In this document: in pieces, positions 1-11,658 of the stretch
Numbering within the stretch: the stretch's first letter is position 1
How the letters are laid out: each line of letters starts with the position of its first letter
From: Paramecium sonneborni
Lineage: Eukaryota; Ciliophora; Oligohymenophorea; Peniculida; Parameciidae
DNA length: 64,000 nucleotides
Direction: 5' to 3'
NCBI GenBank assembly: GCA_905182985.1
Contig: CAJJDN010000125.1
Location: 89,419 to 153,418, forward strand
Notes under the pieces: generated by a model
Told to the model about the DNA's origin: nothing
Seen by the model: only the letters and a program-made list of their open reading frames with translations
The model's database searches: none
Program-made: the position numbers and the translations under genes

Positions 1-17
1 TATAATTAAAATGTTAT

Positions 18-653
18 TCATTTAACAAGTATACAATTATTCAAAACAAAATCAAGGACTAATGATGGATTCTTAAATCTCAGATCAGCTAATTTAACAA
101 AGCAATTCTCTGAGATGCAAAGCATAACTTAATTTTTTTTACTAATTTTAGCTTGTTCCCAATTTTTAATATCTTTAATTAGATTACTTTCAATTCTGCT
201 AGTTTATTTAAATTATCCATCAATTTTATCATAAATTAGGATAGTATTTGAAGATAATTTAATAGATTATTTAGATGGAAGCTTCAATTAATTATTATAT
301 GTAGCATTAAGAGATTATTCTGTAGAATTAATAATTTATTTAGATGAACAATTACATTATTATTTAGTGGATTTGGAATCTTCAATATCATCATCATCAT
401 CATCAAATTCTAAATCAGAGACTTCTAACTCAGTTCCTTTATAGAATAATCTTTTGGTTTATGATGGATACAATTTATCGGCAATTTGCTTACTAAAAAT
501 AAGGTCAAATTTTTGAATTTATTCAGAGGGCATATTGGAAGCTTATCTATAAATAAGATTGCCAGTTTTGGTTTCTACCATATAAGTTGGATGAGATCGT
601 TTTGATTCTAATTTAGAGAATACAATGCCAACAATTTTTTGAGTGTCAGCCAT
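18..653 (-). CDS. Hypothetical acidic protein, 211 aa
   Basis: One uninterrupted frame from ATG at 653 to TGA at 18-20, with TAA/TAG read as Gln and no intron. The N-terminus starts MADTQKIVGIVFSKLESKR. Around residues 83-90 there is a short Asp run (DDDDD) followed by a Ser/Asn/Gln-rich middle. The last 60 residues are more hydrophobic (a NCFVKLADLRF-type stretch). No signal peptide, TM segment or known catalytic motif was recognised. It diverges from the proteasome gene, whose ATG is only about 170 bp away, so both probably share a short promoter region. Function unknown. Confidence 0.6.
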
Positions 654-823
654 AAGAAATTAAATTGATTAAGTAAATAGGAAATTTTAAAGAGATAATA
701 ATTAAAAAATATCAACTAAAACATAGAGTAGAAGAATATGAATAAACTAAAAAAATAGTTGATATAAATAAAATAATAAGTAGTATAATATATATATATA
801 TATAATAATTGAGATTGGGATTA

Positions 824-1660
824 ATGTTTCAAAATAAGTACATAAGTGTTAAATTTGATATATAGAACAGATTATGATAGAGGAGTGAATACATTTTCTC
901 CAGAAGGTCGTCTTTTCTAAGTGGAATATGCATTATAAGCAATAAAATTAGGAGCAAGTGCTTTGGCTATAAAGGTGAATGATGGAGTAGTATTGGCAGG
1001 AGAAAGAAAATTAAATTCAACTCTTTTAGAGCCTAAGAGTATTGAAAAGATTTATGAAATTGATACTCATATTGCTTGTACTGCTTCTGGATTCATTCCT
1101 GATGCTAGAACATTAGTCGAACATGCTAGAGTAGAATCTTAAAATCATAAATTCAATTATGGTGAACCAATTAATGTTAGAGCACTTACTTAAATTGTTT
1201 GTGATTTAGCTCTTGATTTTGGAGAGAGCGATTCTAAAAGTAAAACTAAGATGTCAAGACCATATGGAGTAGCATTATTAATTGCTGGGGTTTCAGATCA
1301 TGGTCCATAAATTTATTAAACAGGTAATATTTATATATTATCATGTCATTTATAGATCCTACTGGTACTATGATTGAATATTAAGCTAAAGGAATTGGTG
1401 CTGCAGATGAAGGTATTTAAAGTATTTTAAAGGAATAATACAAATAAGTAATTAAATAAATTAAATTAGGATTTGACCTTAGAACAAGCAGAAAGATTGG
1501 CTATTTTATGTCTTAAAAATGTAATGGAAGAAAAAGTAATTATTTGACCATTTCTTAGATTAATAACTAAAATGTTGAATTAGCTGTTATTACGACTGCT
1601 GAAAAAAGATTTATCTAAAGAACATCAGAACAAATATAAAGTCTAATTGACAAAGTTTGA
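824..1660 (+). CDS. PSMA5: 20S proteasome subunit alpha type 5
   Basis: Encodes a 243-aa alpha-ring subunit of the 20S proteasome core, close to the usual 241 aa. The N-terminal alpha signature is clear: [20 protein letters not shown] followed by ALQAIKLG. Later come [11 protein letters not shown], a [10 protein letters not shown] segment and [12 protein letters not shown]. Four introns are inferred: 838-865 (28 nt), 1324-1355 (32), 1448-1469 (22) and 1536-1558 (23). They restore the family sequence, for example [20 protein letters not shown], which unspliced frames destroy. Alpha subunits form the gated outer rings and are not themselves proteolytic. TGA stop at 1658-1660. Confidence 0.93.
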
Positions 1661-1690
1661 AATATATATATATAATAAGTATAATATCAT

Positions 1691-2363
1691 TCAAATACGC
1701 GAGGAATTAATTTTAAGAGTGGTCTAGGACTTCTTATTTTTAAAAAAGTTATTAAAACTCTAAAAATGATGATCATCTTCAATATTATATGGTTAAGAAT
1801 AATCATTATCATCTTCAAATACAATTTGTTTTGAAGGAAAATATTTTTTGAAAAGTTATTTATTAGTAGAAGCATATCCAACAGCAGCCTTGATAACCTC
1901 TTCATTCTTTATACTTTGTTTGTCACCAGGAAAACCTCTTTAATTTCAATAAATAATACCCAAATCTCGCTTTGTACAATTATAAAAATTGTCCAACAGA
2001 AGGTTTTGATTCTTCCATTGTCATTTTCTTCACTCGCAAATCTTAATTATTATCCCAAATTTCATATTCCTCCTCAGCACTTGCGTTACTCTCAGAAGTT
2101 ATCACTGATAACAACGAAGGCCTTTACTGACAATTTATACTAGTCTGTCGCTGAAATACATTTCGAGGTTAAACTAAAGAATTTCCATCCTATATCCCTT
2201 AAGTTCTCAAAGGAAAATGTGTTAATTATTTTATTGATCTGTGTTACGGAGTGTAAGATTTACACTTAATACTGTACTATAAAGATGCTAATTGCTCTCC
2301 TGCCTTCTTTAATTTAGATTGGTTATTTCTCACCCTAAAGCCATTTCCCTATGTTTTTTTCAT
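1691..2363 (-). CDS. Hypothetical basic/acidic protein, 216 aa
   Basis: Two exons joined by a 22-nt intron (1938-1959), ending at TGA 1691-1693 and starting at ATG 2363. The N-terminal half is basic and Gln-rich (RVRNNQSKLKK). The middle has an acidic EEEYEIWDNNQDLR segment and the C-terminus is Asp/His/Asn-rich. No family was recognised. The YEIWD motif also occurs in the small protein at 27783-28040. It is convergent with the proteasome gene and leaves only 30 bp between the two stop codons. Confidence 0.6.
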
Positions 2364-2799
2364 AATTTATTTTAATTAGCTATTAAATCATATTTATCAT
2401 GGTAATCATAACTGGGTTAATTGAAGAGTTCAATTAAACAACATTATATTAATGATTATCAATTTAATTAGAAATTAATTGATATGGTTATAATATATTT
2501 ATTATATGAATTTCAAATCTTCAATACTGTAGTTATCTCTAATCACTTAAATCATTCATCAATTTAACTAAAATCAGTTTTCAATCCTTCCACATACTAA
2601 ATTTATATATCTATTACTTTTAAACATACTTCTGATGGTGGATCCAAATCAAATTTATTTTTTATGGTACCTCCAAACTATTACATAATCTTTTTATAGA
2701 ATCATTAAATCCATAAGAAATGTATTTTATTTAAGATAACTTATAAGTCAAATCAATTATTTTATATATCCAAATTATTCATTTAGTTTTATTAAAAAT
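2364..2799. other. Intergenic stretch with only short reading frames
   Basis: 436 bp between two minus-strand genes. On the minus strand there are short open pieces in different frames, the best being about 45 codons ending near 2555, interrupted by TGA. On the plus strand a frame stays open from about 2452 to 2892, but it overlaps the 3' end of the TM gene and its composition is that of AT-rich noncoding DNA. No gene is called. Confidence 0.5.
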
Positions 2800-4059
2800 T
2801 CAGTTTAAAAAATTTTAGATTATATTCATTTAATAAAAATTCCTAGTTGCATTATCAAGACGATGAAATAATTTTCCCATCGAATAATATGAATATGTAT
2901 TTTTATATTCTTCGAAGAGTTATCCCAAATGCTTCTCTAATCTCACTTAAATTTATGGCTAATGATTAAGATCAAACTATGTCTCATTCTATTATTTTTC
3001 CAAATTCATAAATAATGTAAAATGTTCATCTTCAATCCCATTTTCTTATTTCATCTGATAAATCATCCACGTCCTAAGTACCTATAAACTATCTAAGTAT
3101 TCATAACTAGCACTACTATTGATTCTTCTATCCTTAGTACTATCAATCGTGTTTTAGGATTATTATTGTAAAAAATCATAAAAAATGTTACTACAAAGAG
3201 GAATTCTCATAAACAATTGGAAGTTATCTAAAATTATTGATGGTATTAATGGCAATCGAATTAATGTACTTTGAAATACCGGTAAAATAACTATAAAATA
3301 AAATTCTACAATGCATCTTAAAATCTAAGACAAGAGCATAATTATTAATGAAATGGGTAACATTGATTATGAATCTTTTTCCTCTATAAAATAACTAATA
3401 AATGTATTGATGTATAACCAAATAGCATAAATAACTAAGGGTTTGTTTATATACCTTTAAATTGTATCAAATTGTGGTATATATATTTTTTGATTCCAGT
3501 ATATTATTGATATACATAATGAAATTTCTAAAGTATTATTAATTGCCTCAACAATGTTAATCTCTTCATATTATATGAGATCACTGATGGAATCCTAATC
3601 TTCATAACTTATATCTGAATGATAAAGTTTTACAATATAATAAATTCCAGACCAAAATGCTGAAGTCATGAAGAGAGCTACCATTAAAATACGTAATTAA
3701 TATCTAAATAGTTTATCACACAAAAATTTTAAGTAGAAAGAGGATTTAATATTTAGATGAAAAGCTAAAGTAACTCTTAGTGATTTGAAAACTGTTATAT
3801 ATATAAAGAGTCCTCTAAAAAAGTTCTAAAAAATCATTAGAATTTTAGTTGTAGTAAAACTATTTTGGCGATCATACACAATTACAAGTAAGGTAATGAC
3901 AACAAATATATAAAGTGATAATCCTTGAAATATTGTTAATAGTGGTGATAATTCCTAAATAGGATTCCAACTCCTCAATTTATAGGTATAGAAAAGAAAG
4001 CAAATAGATATGAGGCTAAGAAGACCTATGATTATTAAAGAAATTATAAGCAATTCCAT
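2800..4059 (-). CDS. Multi-pass membrane protein with RGS-like C-terminus
   Basis: Intronless 419-aa frame from ATG 4059 to TGA 2800-2802. The first ~260 residues hold about seven hydrophobic helices (starting MELLIISLIIIGLLSLISI; others include SPLLTIFQGLSLYIFVVITL and SLIIMLLSQILRCIVEF). The cytosolic tail has a pattern resembling an RGS fold: FQLFMRIPLCSNIFYDFLQ, then a helix with LRTWMIYQMKQE, then EKHLGQLFEEYKN and FHRLDNATRNFYQ. Ciliates are known to have 7TM-RGS proteins, so a role in G-protein-type signalling at the surface is a reasonable inference. The RGS assignment is by eye only and could be wrong; the membrane topology is firmer. Confidence 0.6.
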
Positions 4060-4100
4060 ACAAAATAATTAAATTTATATTAATGGGTATCTACAATATT

Positions 4101-5260
4101 TCAATATTACATAAAAATCAATATAAAAGTAATATCATCGATCACTTTGTTCCCTCTTTATACCCAACTAACATGAGCCATTTCTAATAAATGATTGCAA
4201 GCAGTCTCAACATCCATTCTATCTACATAAGGAGTAACAGAGTCTAAAATGTCTTATTAAGAAAGAAACTCAAACAATCCATCGGATCCTAGTAAGATAA
4301 CTCTATCCATTTTTTCAAGAATGAAATTGTATATTTCTGGTTTGTCAATGACTCCAACAGTCTTAGCAATTTAATCACCAATAGATCTTGTCATTGCCAA
4401 TCCAGGAACATTACCAGTAGTCCAAACTCTTAATGGTCCACAAGATTATCCCTTTAAATCTTTATAAGGATCAATTCTTCCTCCATGATTAAGGATACGT
4501 TCAGCTTCATCTTAACAATCTGGTTTATGATCTCTTGATAGATTTTTGATAAACCATTTATTTGTTCGACTTAGCATAATTGCTCTTGAATCTCCTAGGT
4601 TTGGACAATAAATCTATTAAAAATAGTTTTAATACTTTATTATGCAACATAAACAAACCAACCACGGTAGAGCCAGAATATTATTGATCTATAGATGATT
4701 GATCTAAGGCTTTAATAACTTAAATAAATATAGTATAAATTGTAGCATAAGGACTATTTTAAATTATTCTATTTGTACTTGTTTTCCAATTGATTTTTAA
4801 ATTTAGTAATGTATATTGGAAATTGTTGTTTCAAGAAATTTGAAATATGATGACCATGAATTCCATGACCATCACATATGAAGAAGAAATGCATATATGA
4901 TTTATTAGCTATGTTTGGAAAAACTATAAAAGAATCTTAATTCTATTTATTTGGATTCCCAACTTGCATTCCTTATCTAGTTCTGACAGCAAATTTAAGG
5001 ATGTATTCAAAATTCTAATCTAATCCATATTTTTCTATTTGTAGTGTATTTTTTTGTGTGATAGGAGGAGAATGATGAAGCTACTTTTTCATAGATCTAG
5101 CAGAAGCTTTCTCATGTAAACTAAATAATGGTTTTCTAAGAGCTAATGGGGATGGCGATGGTGAATTCTAATTTGGATTTAATTTAAATTATGGAGTGAT
5201 ATGGTTTGTCAATTTTAAGGGTTAGAGTTATTGTTGGTATTTATTATTTAATTATTTCAT
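4101..5260 (-). CDS. PP2C-type Ser/Thr protein phosphatase
   Basis: 370 aa after removal of introns 4754-4778 (25 nt) and 4614-4635 (22 nt). It shows the PPM/PP2C metal-binding landmarks in order: FFFICDGHGIHGHH (DGHG) near residue 130, NLGDSRAIML, TRSIGD, LLGSDGLFEFLS and a final DDITFIL. These residues hold two Mn/Mg ions that activate water for dephosphorylation. The first ~90 residues are a Gln/Pro/Ser-rich leader without TM or signal features. The TGA stop is at 4101-4103, 41 bp from the neighbouring membrane-protein start. Substrate unknown. Confidence 0.9.
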
Positions 5261-5271
5261 AATTTATTAAT

Positions 5272-6159
5272 TCAGACATCAAAGCCAAAGTATCCCAATA
5301 TATAATCATTCTTCTCTCCAATATTGACTCTTCCATCAATTCCATACTAATTACCAAAAGAATTCAAAGATTTCCATGTGATTTTACCATCAATCTCAGT
5401 ATGCCAACCTACAATCATAAGAAATCTTATGCCAAAATTTTAATCATCATTTTTTATTGTATAAAGTCCACTTGAGTATTCATTCAAGCTTGAGCCATCT
5501 AATATAAAATTATAAGATTAAAACATTTTAATGCCAATACTACAGGACCTTTATTTATGATATGATCTTGTATATCTTAAGTGGATGAAAGTTCTAATAG
5601 ATCTTTTGCTCTTAATTCTGGTTTTTTGAAACTTAAATCATCACATCTGATAGGACATTTGTTTTTTAAGTTAAAATTTACAGTCTGTTTATATGAAAGA
5701 CATTTATTAGTTGTAAGACCATTGTCAATTAAGAAACTAATTTCATTTTTGAAAATACTTCTTGATATTATTAACAATATTGATTGATTTAGGTGTTGAT
5801 GAACATTTATCCTCATCCCATTTAGTACATTGTAATAATTCTTCTGCTGAAAGACGAGGTTACTTGGATGACGATCTTAGACAATTAGTAAGATAGAGAG
5901 TTTAAGTGAAAATATGAGCCCAATTTCCACCTTAACAAAGACCCTGAGATAAGTTGTAATTAATACTTCAAGGAACATAGTTTAATCACAATTGTCAACC
6001 TGAGTTATAAGACTAATAAAATGTTTGAAATTAATACGTCACATCGTATTCTTTAGGTCTATATGTGAGGAAACTTGGAGTCTACTCAAGACTAACAAAG
6101 GTTAACAGAATAAGGACACAACTTATTATACTTATTGTAAGTATGGTATATCTATTCAT
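5272..6159 (-). CDS. Papain-fold (C1) protein lacking catalytic residues
   Basis: 263 aa after removing introns 6013-6037 (25 nt), 5944-5966 (23), 5737-5758 (22) and 5499-5524 (26). A hydrophobic N-terminus (TILTISIISCVLILLTFVS) looks like a signal peptide or anchor. C1-peptidase landmarks follow: GLCQGGNWAHI where active enzymes have QGxCGSCWA, then LSAEELLQC, NKGPVVLALKYG, GIRFLMIVGW and WKSLNSFGNQYG. The catalytic Cys is an Asn and the usual His of HAxxxVGW is absent, while the Asn of NSxG is kept. Known inactive relatives exist (TINAG-type), so a secreted or lysosomal pseudopeptidase is likely. With no splicing, in-frame TGAs would suggest a pseudogene; splicing removes all of them. Confidence 0.75.
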
Positions 6160-6199
6160 TATATAATAATAATGAGACTGTTAATTATTTTAAATTCCA

Positions 6200-7833
6200 A
6201 TGAAGCATAGAGCAGCAGCAAATAGTCTCAATTAGAAAGAGAATGAAAAATGTATAGGCAATCAATATTCATACAAATCGAGACCTCCTTTACAATAAGA
6301 TTTACTAATGAGCTTAAAGAATTAACAACTTAGAAATCTGGATGCAATCAGTTAGATTCTATAATCTAAAATTTGTAAAGTTGAAAAAAGAGATAATGTC
6401 GAATACTTCAAATTTGACTTCAAATAATCAAATATTTGTGATAGAGTTAAGTTTCTTTGTAATTAACCAGATGATGATAATAATAAAACAGAAAATTTTA
6501 AAGCTCAATATAAAGTAGGCAGTCGTATAGGTTAAGGAGCATATGCTTCAGTTAGAGTTGCTATTTAAATAGAAACCAACACTAAAGTTGCTATAAAAAT
6601 CTATGAAAAATAAAAAATACGTGATTTATAGCGTCGTAAAGGAGTACGAAGAGAAATAGAAATTCTTGAAAAGTTAGATCATCCGAATATTGTTAAGATT
6701 ATTGATACTGTAGAATCCAATAACCATGTAAATATTATAATTGAATATGTGAGTGGAAGTTCACTACATCATTTTATTCGAAAATAAACTGTATATGATT
6801 ATCATAATTTAATTAGGATAGAAGACTTGATGAAGAGATTGCAAAAACTATATTTAAATAAATTCTTGACGCAGTGTAATATTGTCACTCTAAAAATATT
6901 GCTCATAGAGATCTTAAATTAGAAAACATTTTACTTGAAGGTCAAACACCTAAACTTATTGATTTTGGATTTTCTACATCTTTCCCTATTGATAAGAAAG
7001 TCAAAATGTTTTGTGGTACTCCTAGTTATATGGCTCCAGAAATTGTCACTAGGTAAGAATATAGAGGAGATAAATCAGATGTTTGGGCTTTAGGAGTAGT
7101 CCTATTTACTATGCTTTAAGGAGTATTTCCATTTAAAGGAGAAACTGATGCTGAACTCTATTCTAAAATCTAATCAGGAGAATTCACCATCGTTCATGAT
7201 ATATCCAAAGAAGCAATTGCATTACTCTATGGAATGCTTACTACTGATCCTGATGAAAGACCAACTGTAATTGAATTACTCAATTATCCATGGTTTAAAT
7301 AATAAAATTTACCACATTAATATGAAGATCCCAAAAAAAAACATAAATTACCTGAAGATTTAATTGAAGATCTTAATACTATTACTAAAAATATGTCCTA
7401 TATTACTCCTACTAGTTAAATCAAATAGTAATTCTATTTTGATTTCTCACATCTTAAAAATGGTTCAAAACCTAGTTCTAATAAGGTATAATTCTTATCT
7501 ATTCATTAGGCTGTCATTCCTAAACCCTCTTATTTTACTACTACTAATGCCTAAACAAAATCTAGAGAACCTTAGTTTTTCAAAGTTGAAAAAATATTAA
7601 CTAAAAATGATAGACACACTACTACCCATTCAAAAGAAAGGCATCCTACTTTGTCAAAAGAAAGATAATCCTCCTATAGTTTTGAATCAAGTAGAGGATT
7701 ATCACAAAAAAAAAATCCTCATTAATTAACTGTCCATCCTAGTTTCATACCTAGTGAAAAAAGCTTTCACTCTTTCAAAAGTCCTTAAATGGCTATTAAT
7801 GATAAGCGTTCTTTCAATTTTTTTTATAATTGA
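6200..7833 (+). CDS. CAMK/SNF1-like Ser/Thr protein kinase
   Basis: 535 aa with one 26-nt intron at 6791-6816. A ~110-residue N-terminal leader precedes the kinase domain. Landmarks: [15 protein letters not shown] (Gly loop), VAIKIYEK (catalytic Lys), [18 protein letters not shown] (DFG), [11 protein letters not shown] and [10 protein letters not shown]. The [10 protein letters not shown] activation segment and the KLEN loop suggest the CAMK group near SNF1/MARK/KIN kinases. The ~200-residue tail is Ser/Lys/Pro-rich without a recognised UBA or KA1 domain. All catalytic residues are present, so it should be active. Confidence 0.88.
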
Positions 7834-7936
7834 CTTTTTTATTTGTGTTTCAAAGAACCAAAATTCAGAACATATTTAAAACAAACATTAATTATAAAAT
7901 ATAAAATTAGATCAATTTGAAAAGACTCTTAATGAA

Positions 7937-9081
7937 TCAGACCCTATGCTATACGAAATATGATTTCCTTAAAAGCCGAACAAAAAATTCTATAAATATA
8001 TTAATTTTCTATTTTTACACTTGAGATCATTGAATCTATTGAAAGGATATTCGATGGTTGTCTCCAACAAAATGAAGTACTTGCCATCAGAGGATTTAAG
8101 TAAGGTTAAAAAGAATACATTTTATCTAATGATATTAATCCGAAATAAGGAATCTATATCTCCTCCTCCTTTTGTACTATATTCTTAAAGAACTTAAATT
8201 TTTCAATTTTGATATTCTGTGTTGTAAAAATAGGCTTCATTTTTTAAATTTTCTCTATTATTCTTTTTTAGTTATTTAATCCTAATTGTAATTTAAACCT
8301 TCTCTTCTATTTAGATTTTTTAGCCTTTACTTTCTAAATCTTCTTATTTATTTTCTTTTTGATATAAATATCACTAGATTTATGATATTTATTTACTTTT
8401 ACTCACCAAGGTAATTAATTATTTTTTTAACCTTTTCCTTTGTTTATTCATTAAGTTTGACTCCAACTTCAATCTTTTTATTGTTTCGGATTAAGTATTT
8501 AAAAAGAACCTTCATCTCACTATCTAATTTTAACATTTTCTCATTATCTTCATTATCATGACAATATATGCTAGATATTAGATAAGGTTGAATTTTAGCA
8601 ATTATAAAGGAGCCTAATTAAAAATAGATAAAATACTTTCAGTTGTTTTGTAAGTAGCTTTAATTAGTCGACGAATTATTCTCTTTACATGTGCATAAAA
8701 ATTATTTTTTATATCCTAATCTGTTCTATTGTTTAATTATTCGGCAATATATGTCTAAATTTAAGTTAAATCATCTACCCACTTATTTCCATAGAGTTCA
8801 AGATAATCGAAAAGCCTATCTATTTCCTTCTCTGTTAAATAGCTCTTATTATAACTTTTATCAAGATGATTCTAAAATCTTTCTCTGCAAGCCTTCGTAT
8901 CCCGATCATACCCTTGTTCTTTGAAAGTTTAAGAAATATTCTTCCATTCAAGTTTTTCCTTTTAAATGTTTTCCACTAATTTTTAAAGTAATATGTCTTC
9001 CTTATAATATTTTTATTTAAGTACTTCAATTATCCAAGGTTTTCGTTTTTATTTTGTTTCTATATGATTTTAGTTCTTCAT
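7937..9081 (-). CDS. Myb/SANT-type DNA-binding protein
   Basis: 337 aa in this model with introns 9001-9024 (24 nt), 8755-8778 (24), 8614-8636 (23), 8374-8402 (29) and 7990-8020 (31). Two Myb repeats lie near the N-terminus. The first has KPWIIEEDILLQKLV, EWKNISQTF and CRERFQNHLD. The second has LTEKEIDRLFDYLELYGNKW, IAEQLNNRT and IKNNFYAHVKR. The spaced Trp residues and the final helix fit sequence-specific DNA binding, so a nuclear transcription or chromatin factor is likely. Two introns are multiples of three without TGA, yet removing them restores the Myb register. The 3' end depends on the last intron; unspliced, the frame would run into the kinase gene to 7767. Confidence 0.75.
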
Positions 9082-9614
9082 ATTAATATTATTTAAAAAA
9101 ATTATTATTCTTAGAAAATTGATATTTGCTCTTAAACCCAATGTTATAATACCAACTCCAAATACAAAAAGTATTAAAAATAACACTGATTCAATTCTGT
9201 AATATACCTACTTATGGCTATCTTTATTTAGTCTAAATAGCTTTGAAACTTCATTTTATAGTAATTAAAAATGGAAGTTTCAAAAAATTAAATCTGTTTA
9301 TTTTTGTATAATGTTTTGTAAATTTAAAGTTCTCAGTAATTTTTTTGAAACTCCTACATTCATTTGAAATTATTTCCACGTAAGTTAACAAACAATAAAG
9401 AAAAGTTAACAATGAATTGAAAATATTATGGATTTTATTTCTAATAAATTGTTTGAGTGCTGCATAAATAATAAATATACCTTTAGAATAGAAGAATTGA
9501 AACTTGTTTTCTTCTTTCAAGTCAATTTATTCAATAGAAAGTAATTTTAAATAGAAAAAATTATTTGCAATTTAAGGCCATTAATTTAATAAAGAATTTT
9601 TATAAAACTCATTC
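9082..9614. other. Divergent intergenic region with an ATG-less open frame
   Basis: 533 bp between the Myb and eIF6 starts. On the minus strand a frame is open from about 9590 to TGA 9251-9253 and contains a Lys/Phe/Ile-rich stretch (about 89 codons from 9520). No in-frame ATG opens it, and it overlaps the presumed eIF6 promoter. It could be an upstream Myb exon or chance in AT-rich DNA, so it is not called as a gene. Confidence 0.4.
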
Positions 9615-10428
9615 ATGGCAAATAGATGTTAATTTGAAAACTCCAATGATATTGGTGTTTTTTCTAAACTTACAAATGCTTATTGTCTTGTTGCACTTGG
9701 AGGAAGTGAGAATTTCTATTCAGTATTTGAATCTGAACTTGGATTAAGTATGCCTGTAATTCATTGTTCAATAGGAGGAACAAGAATTATAGGAAGATTA
9801 ACAGCAGGTATATAAAATAATTTAATTGAACAGGAAATAAAAATGGATTATTGGTACCAAACACATGTACCGACTAAGAACTCAAGTAAATTAGAAATTC
9901 ATTACCAGATGAAGTTAAAGTAAAAATAAAAATAAAATCATTAGGTGAAAAGAGTTGAAGAAAAATTATCTGCTTTAGGAAATTGTATTGCTTGCAATGA
10001 TTATGTTGCTTTGATACATTCTGATTTGGATAAAGAGACAGAGGAAATCATTGCAGATACTTTAGGAGTTGAAGTGTTCAGAACTACTGTAGCTTAATAG
10101 GTGTTAGTTGGAACTTATTGCTGTTTTAATAATTAAGGAGGATTGGTCCATCCATTAACAACAGTTGAAGAATTAGATGAATTAGCTAATTTATTATAAA
10201 TACCTTTATGTGCAGGAACTGTAAATAGAGGTAGTGATATCATAGCATCAGGTCTTGTTGTTAATGATGTTGCTGCTTTTTGTGGTACTATTTAAATTTA
10301 TATCTTTAGGATTGGATACAACATCTACAGAAATTACAGTGATTGAAAAAATCTTCAAATTGTAGGACAAAAATAAGTAAAGCATGGAAGTGTAGATTCG
10401 TTAAGATATGATGTAGGAATTGGAATGA
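9615..10428 (+). CDS. EIF6: Translation initiation factor eIF6 (ribosome anti-association factor)
   Basis: 245 aa, the normal eIF6 length, after removing introns 9808-9833 (26 nt), 9920-9944 (25) and 10285-10309 (25). The sequence matches the family end to end: [72 protein letters not shown] and [18 protein letters not shown]. eIF6 binds the 60S subunit, prevents premature 40S joining and is needed for 60S biogenesis in the nucleolus and cytoplasm. The ATG is chosen because it gives the conserved start MANRCQFENSN. Confidence 0.95.
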
Positions 10429-10460
10429 TTTAATTATTATTTTGATTAATATTATGTATA

Positions 10461-11658
10461 TCATTTAATTTCAATATTATCTGTGGAATCCTAATCATTG
10501 TTTATCATACTATGATATTTATTGAATTCTGATCTTATATATTCTACCTTTTAATTTAATTCACAATAATTTTAAGATTCATCTTTTTTCATCTCTGCTT
10601 AAAAATTCTAAGCCATGTTACACAAAGCGAGGATATCCTACAAATACTGTTATTGGGTTTTCTTTTTCTAAAAACCACATTTTTGAGTTGTTTATGGAGA
10701 ACATTAAATAGAGGGAAAAAATATATAACTTTAATTTTATCTTTAAGGAGAATTGATTTTGTAAATCTTATCTTGAGAATAAGAATTTTTTTGAAGTTTT
10801 TAAAATTTGTTCTTTTGATGTTTAGGTTGTTCATCTTAATTAATTCCAATTTTTTTATAGTATTTCTTAAATCTAACATAGAAGGGATCCATTTTCATTC
10901 CTAAAGGATTTGGAGAAACATCCTTTTACTCTATAGGGGATTATTAAGGAGATTTAATATCTTCTATTCTTAAATCTATTGATTATCTTCGTGTTAAAAA
11001 TTTATTATTATTTTTTGTTTATTTTTGAGGACTAGGAACTCTATCATTTGAATTCCGTCTAAAAAAATGAGATTCATTTGGTTTTCCCAAACTAATTCTG
11101 GATTTCTCTAAAATGTTCTTACAATTTTTTGATAAAATACTCCACTTTTCTTCTCTTATTTCATCCAATTAAACTGGAGGCTCCAAATCCATCTTTTAGA
11201 AAGTTCTTAAATAATTAAATTAAGGTTTAGAAGTCTATGGATGATGATATTCAACATTGTGAAGAGGAGTTTATAATTTCTCATTATTTTTAGTCTTCAT
11301 CATATATTTCACAACTCCTGGTGCTAAATCTGCTTTAATTGTCTTTATTTTAATATCTAATTTTTCCCTTCTTAACTAATCAATTAATCATAAATACTTA
11401 TTCAGGGCTCTTATGTATCTAAGTGTTATCAAAGATTAATTACATTCTTTTAATGTTATATGTAATAATTAATAAATGTTTAATTGTCAAGTGCCCACAG
11501 TTTAATTTAAAGTTCTTGAAGTATAAATAAACTTTTTCATTATGCTCATATATAATTAAATCACTATATCCATCTTTATATCTAAATGGAGTTATTTCAA
11601 TCTTTTTTTAAAGTTATCTAGCTGCTGAAGTTGAGCACAGTTTGAAAGTTGAAACCAT
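10461..11658 (-). CDS. Hypothetical Lys/Gln-rich protein, 391 aa
   Basis: Two exons with a 22-nt intron (11376-11397), ATG at 11658 and TGA 10461-10463. The N-terminal ~85 residues look folded (MVSTFKLCSTSAARQLQK, then ITPFRYKDGYSDLIIYEHN, with a possible lipid- or actin-binding beta-rich pattern). The rest is low-complexity Ser/Gln/Lys with NPLGMKMDPFYVRFKKYYKK and a terminal acidic helix. No family was recognised. Its first 90 bp lie inside the duplicated contig-end segment, so the same 5' end occurs again at about 12632-12721 without the rest of the gene. Confidence 0.65.

Noticed and set aside
2452..2892. Plus-strand open frame of ~145 codons
   Set aside because: With only TGA as stop, long chance frames are common in AT-rich DNA; it overlaps a real minus-strand gene and lacks motifs.
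3200..3480. A splice in the 7TM/RGS-like gene
   Set aside because: The unspliced frame stays open and gives a better hydrophobic and RGS-like pattern than any intron model.
5944..6037. In-frame TGA codons and a register shift in the C1-type gene, first read as a pseudogene or TGA = Trp
   Set aside because: Removing 25-nt and 23-nt GT..AG introns clears every TGA and restores the conserved order; other genes use TGA as stop.
7767..7936. Extending the Myb gene to TGA at 7767
   Set aside because: It would overlap the kinase gene by ~65 bp; a 31-nt intron gives a stop at 7937 instead, though this is not certain.
9251..9590. Minus-strand frame upstream of the Myb gene as a separate protein
   Set aside because: No ATG opens it, and it overlaps the eIF6 promoter; could be an upstream exon but no splice joined it.
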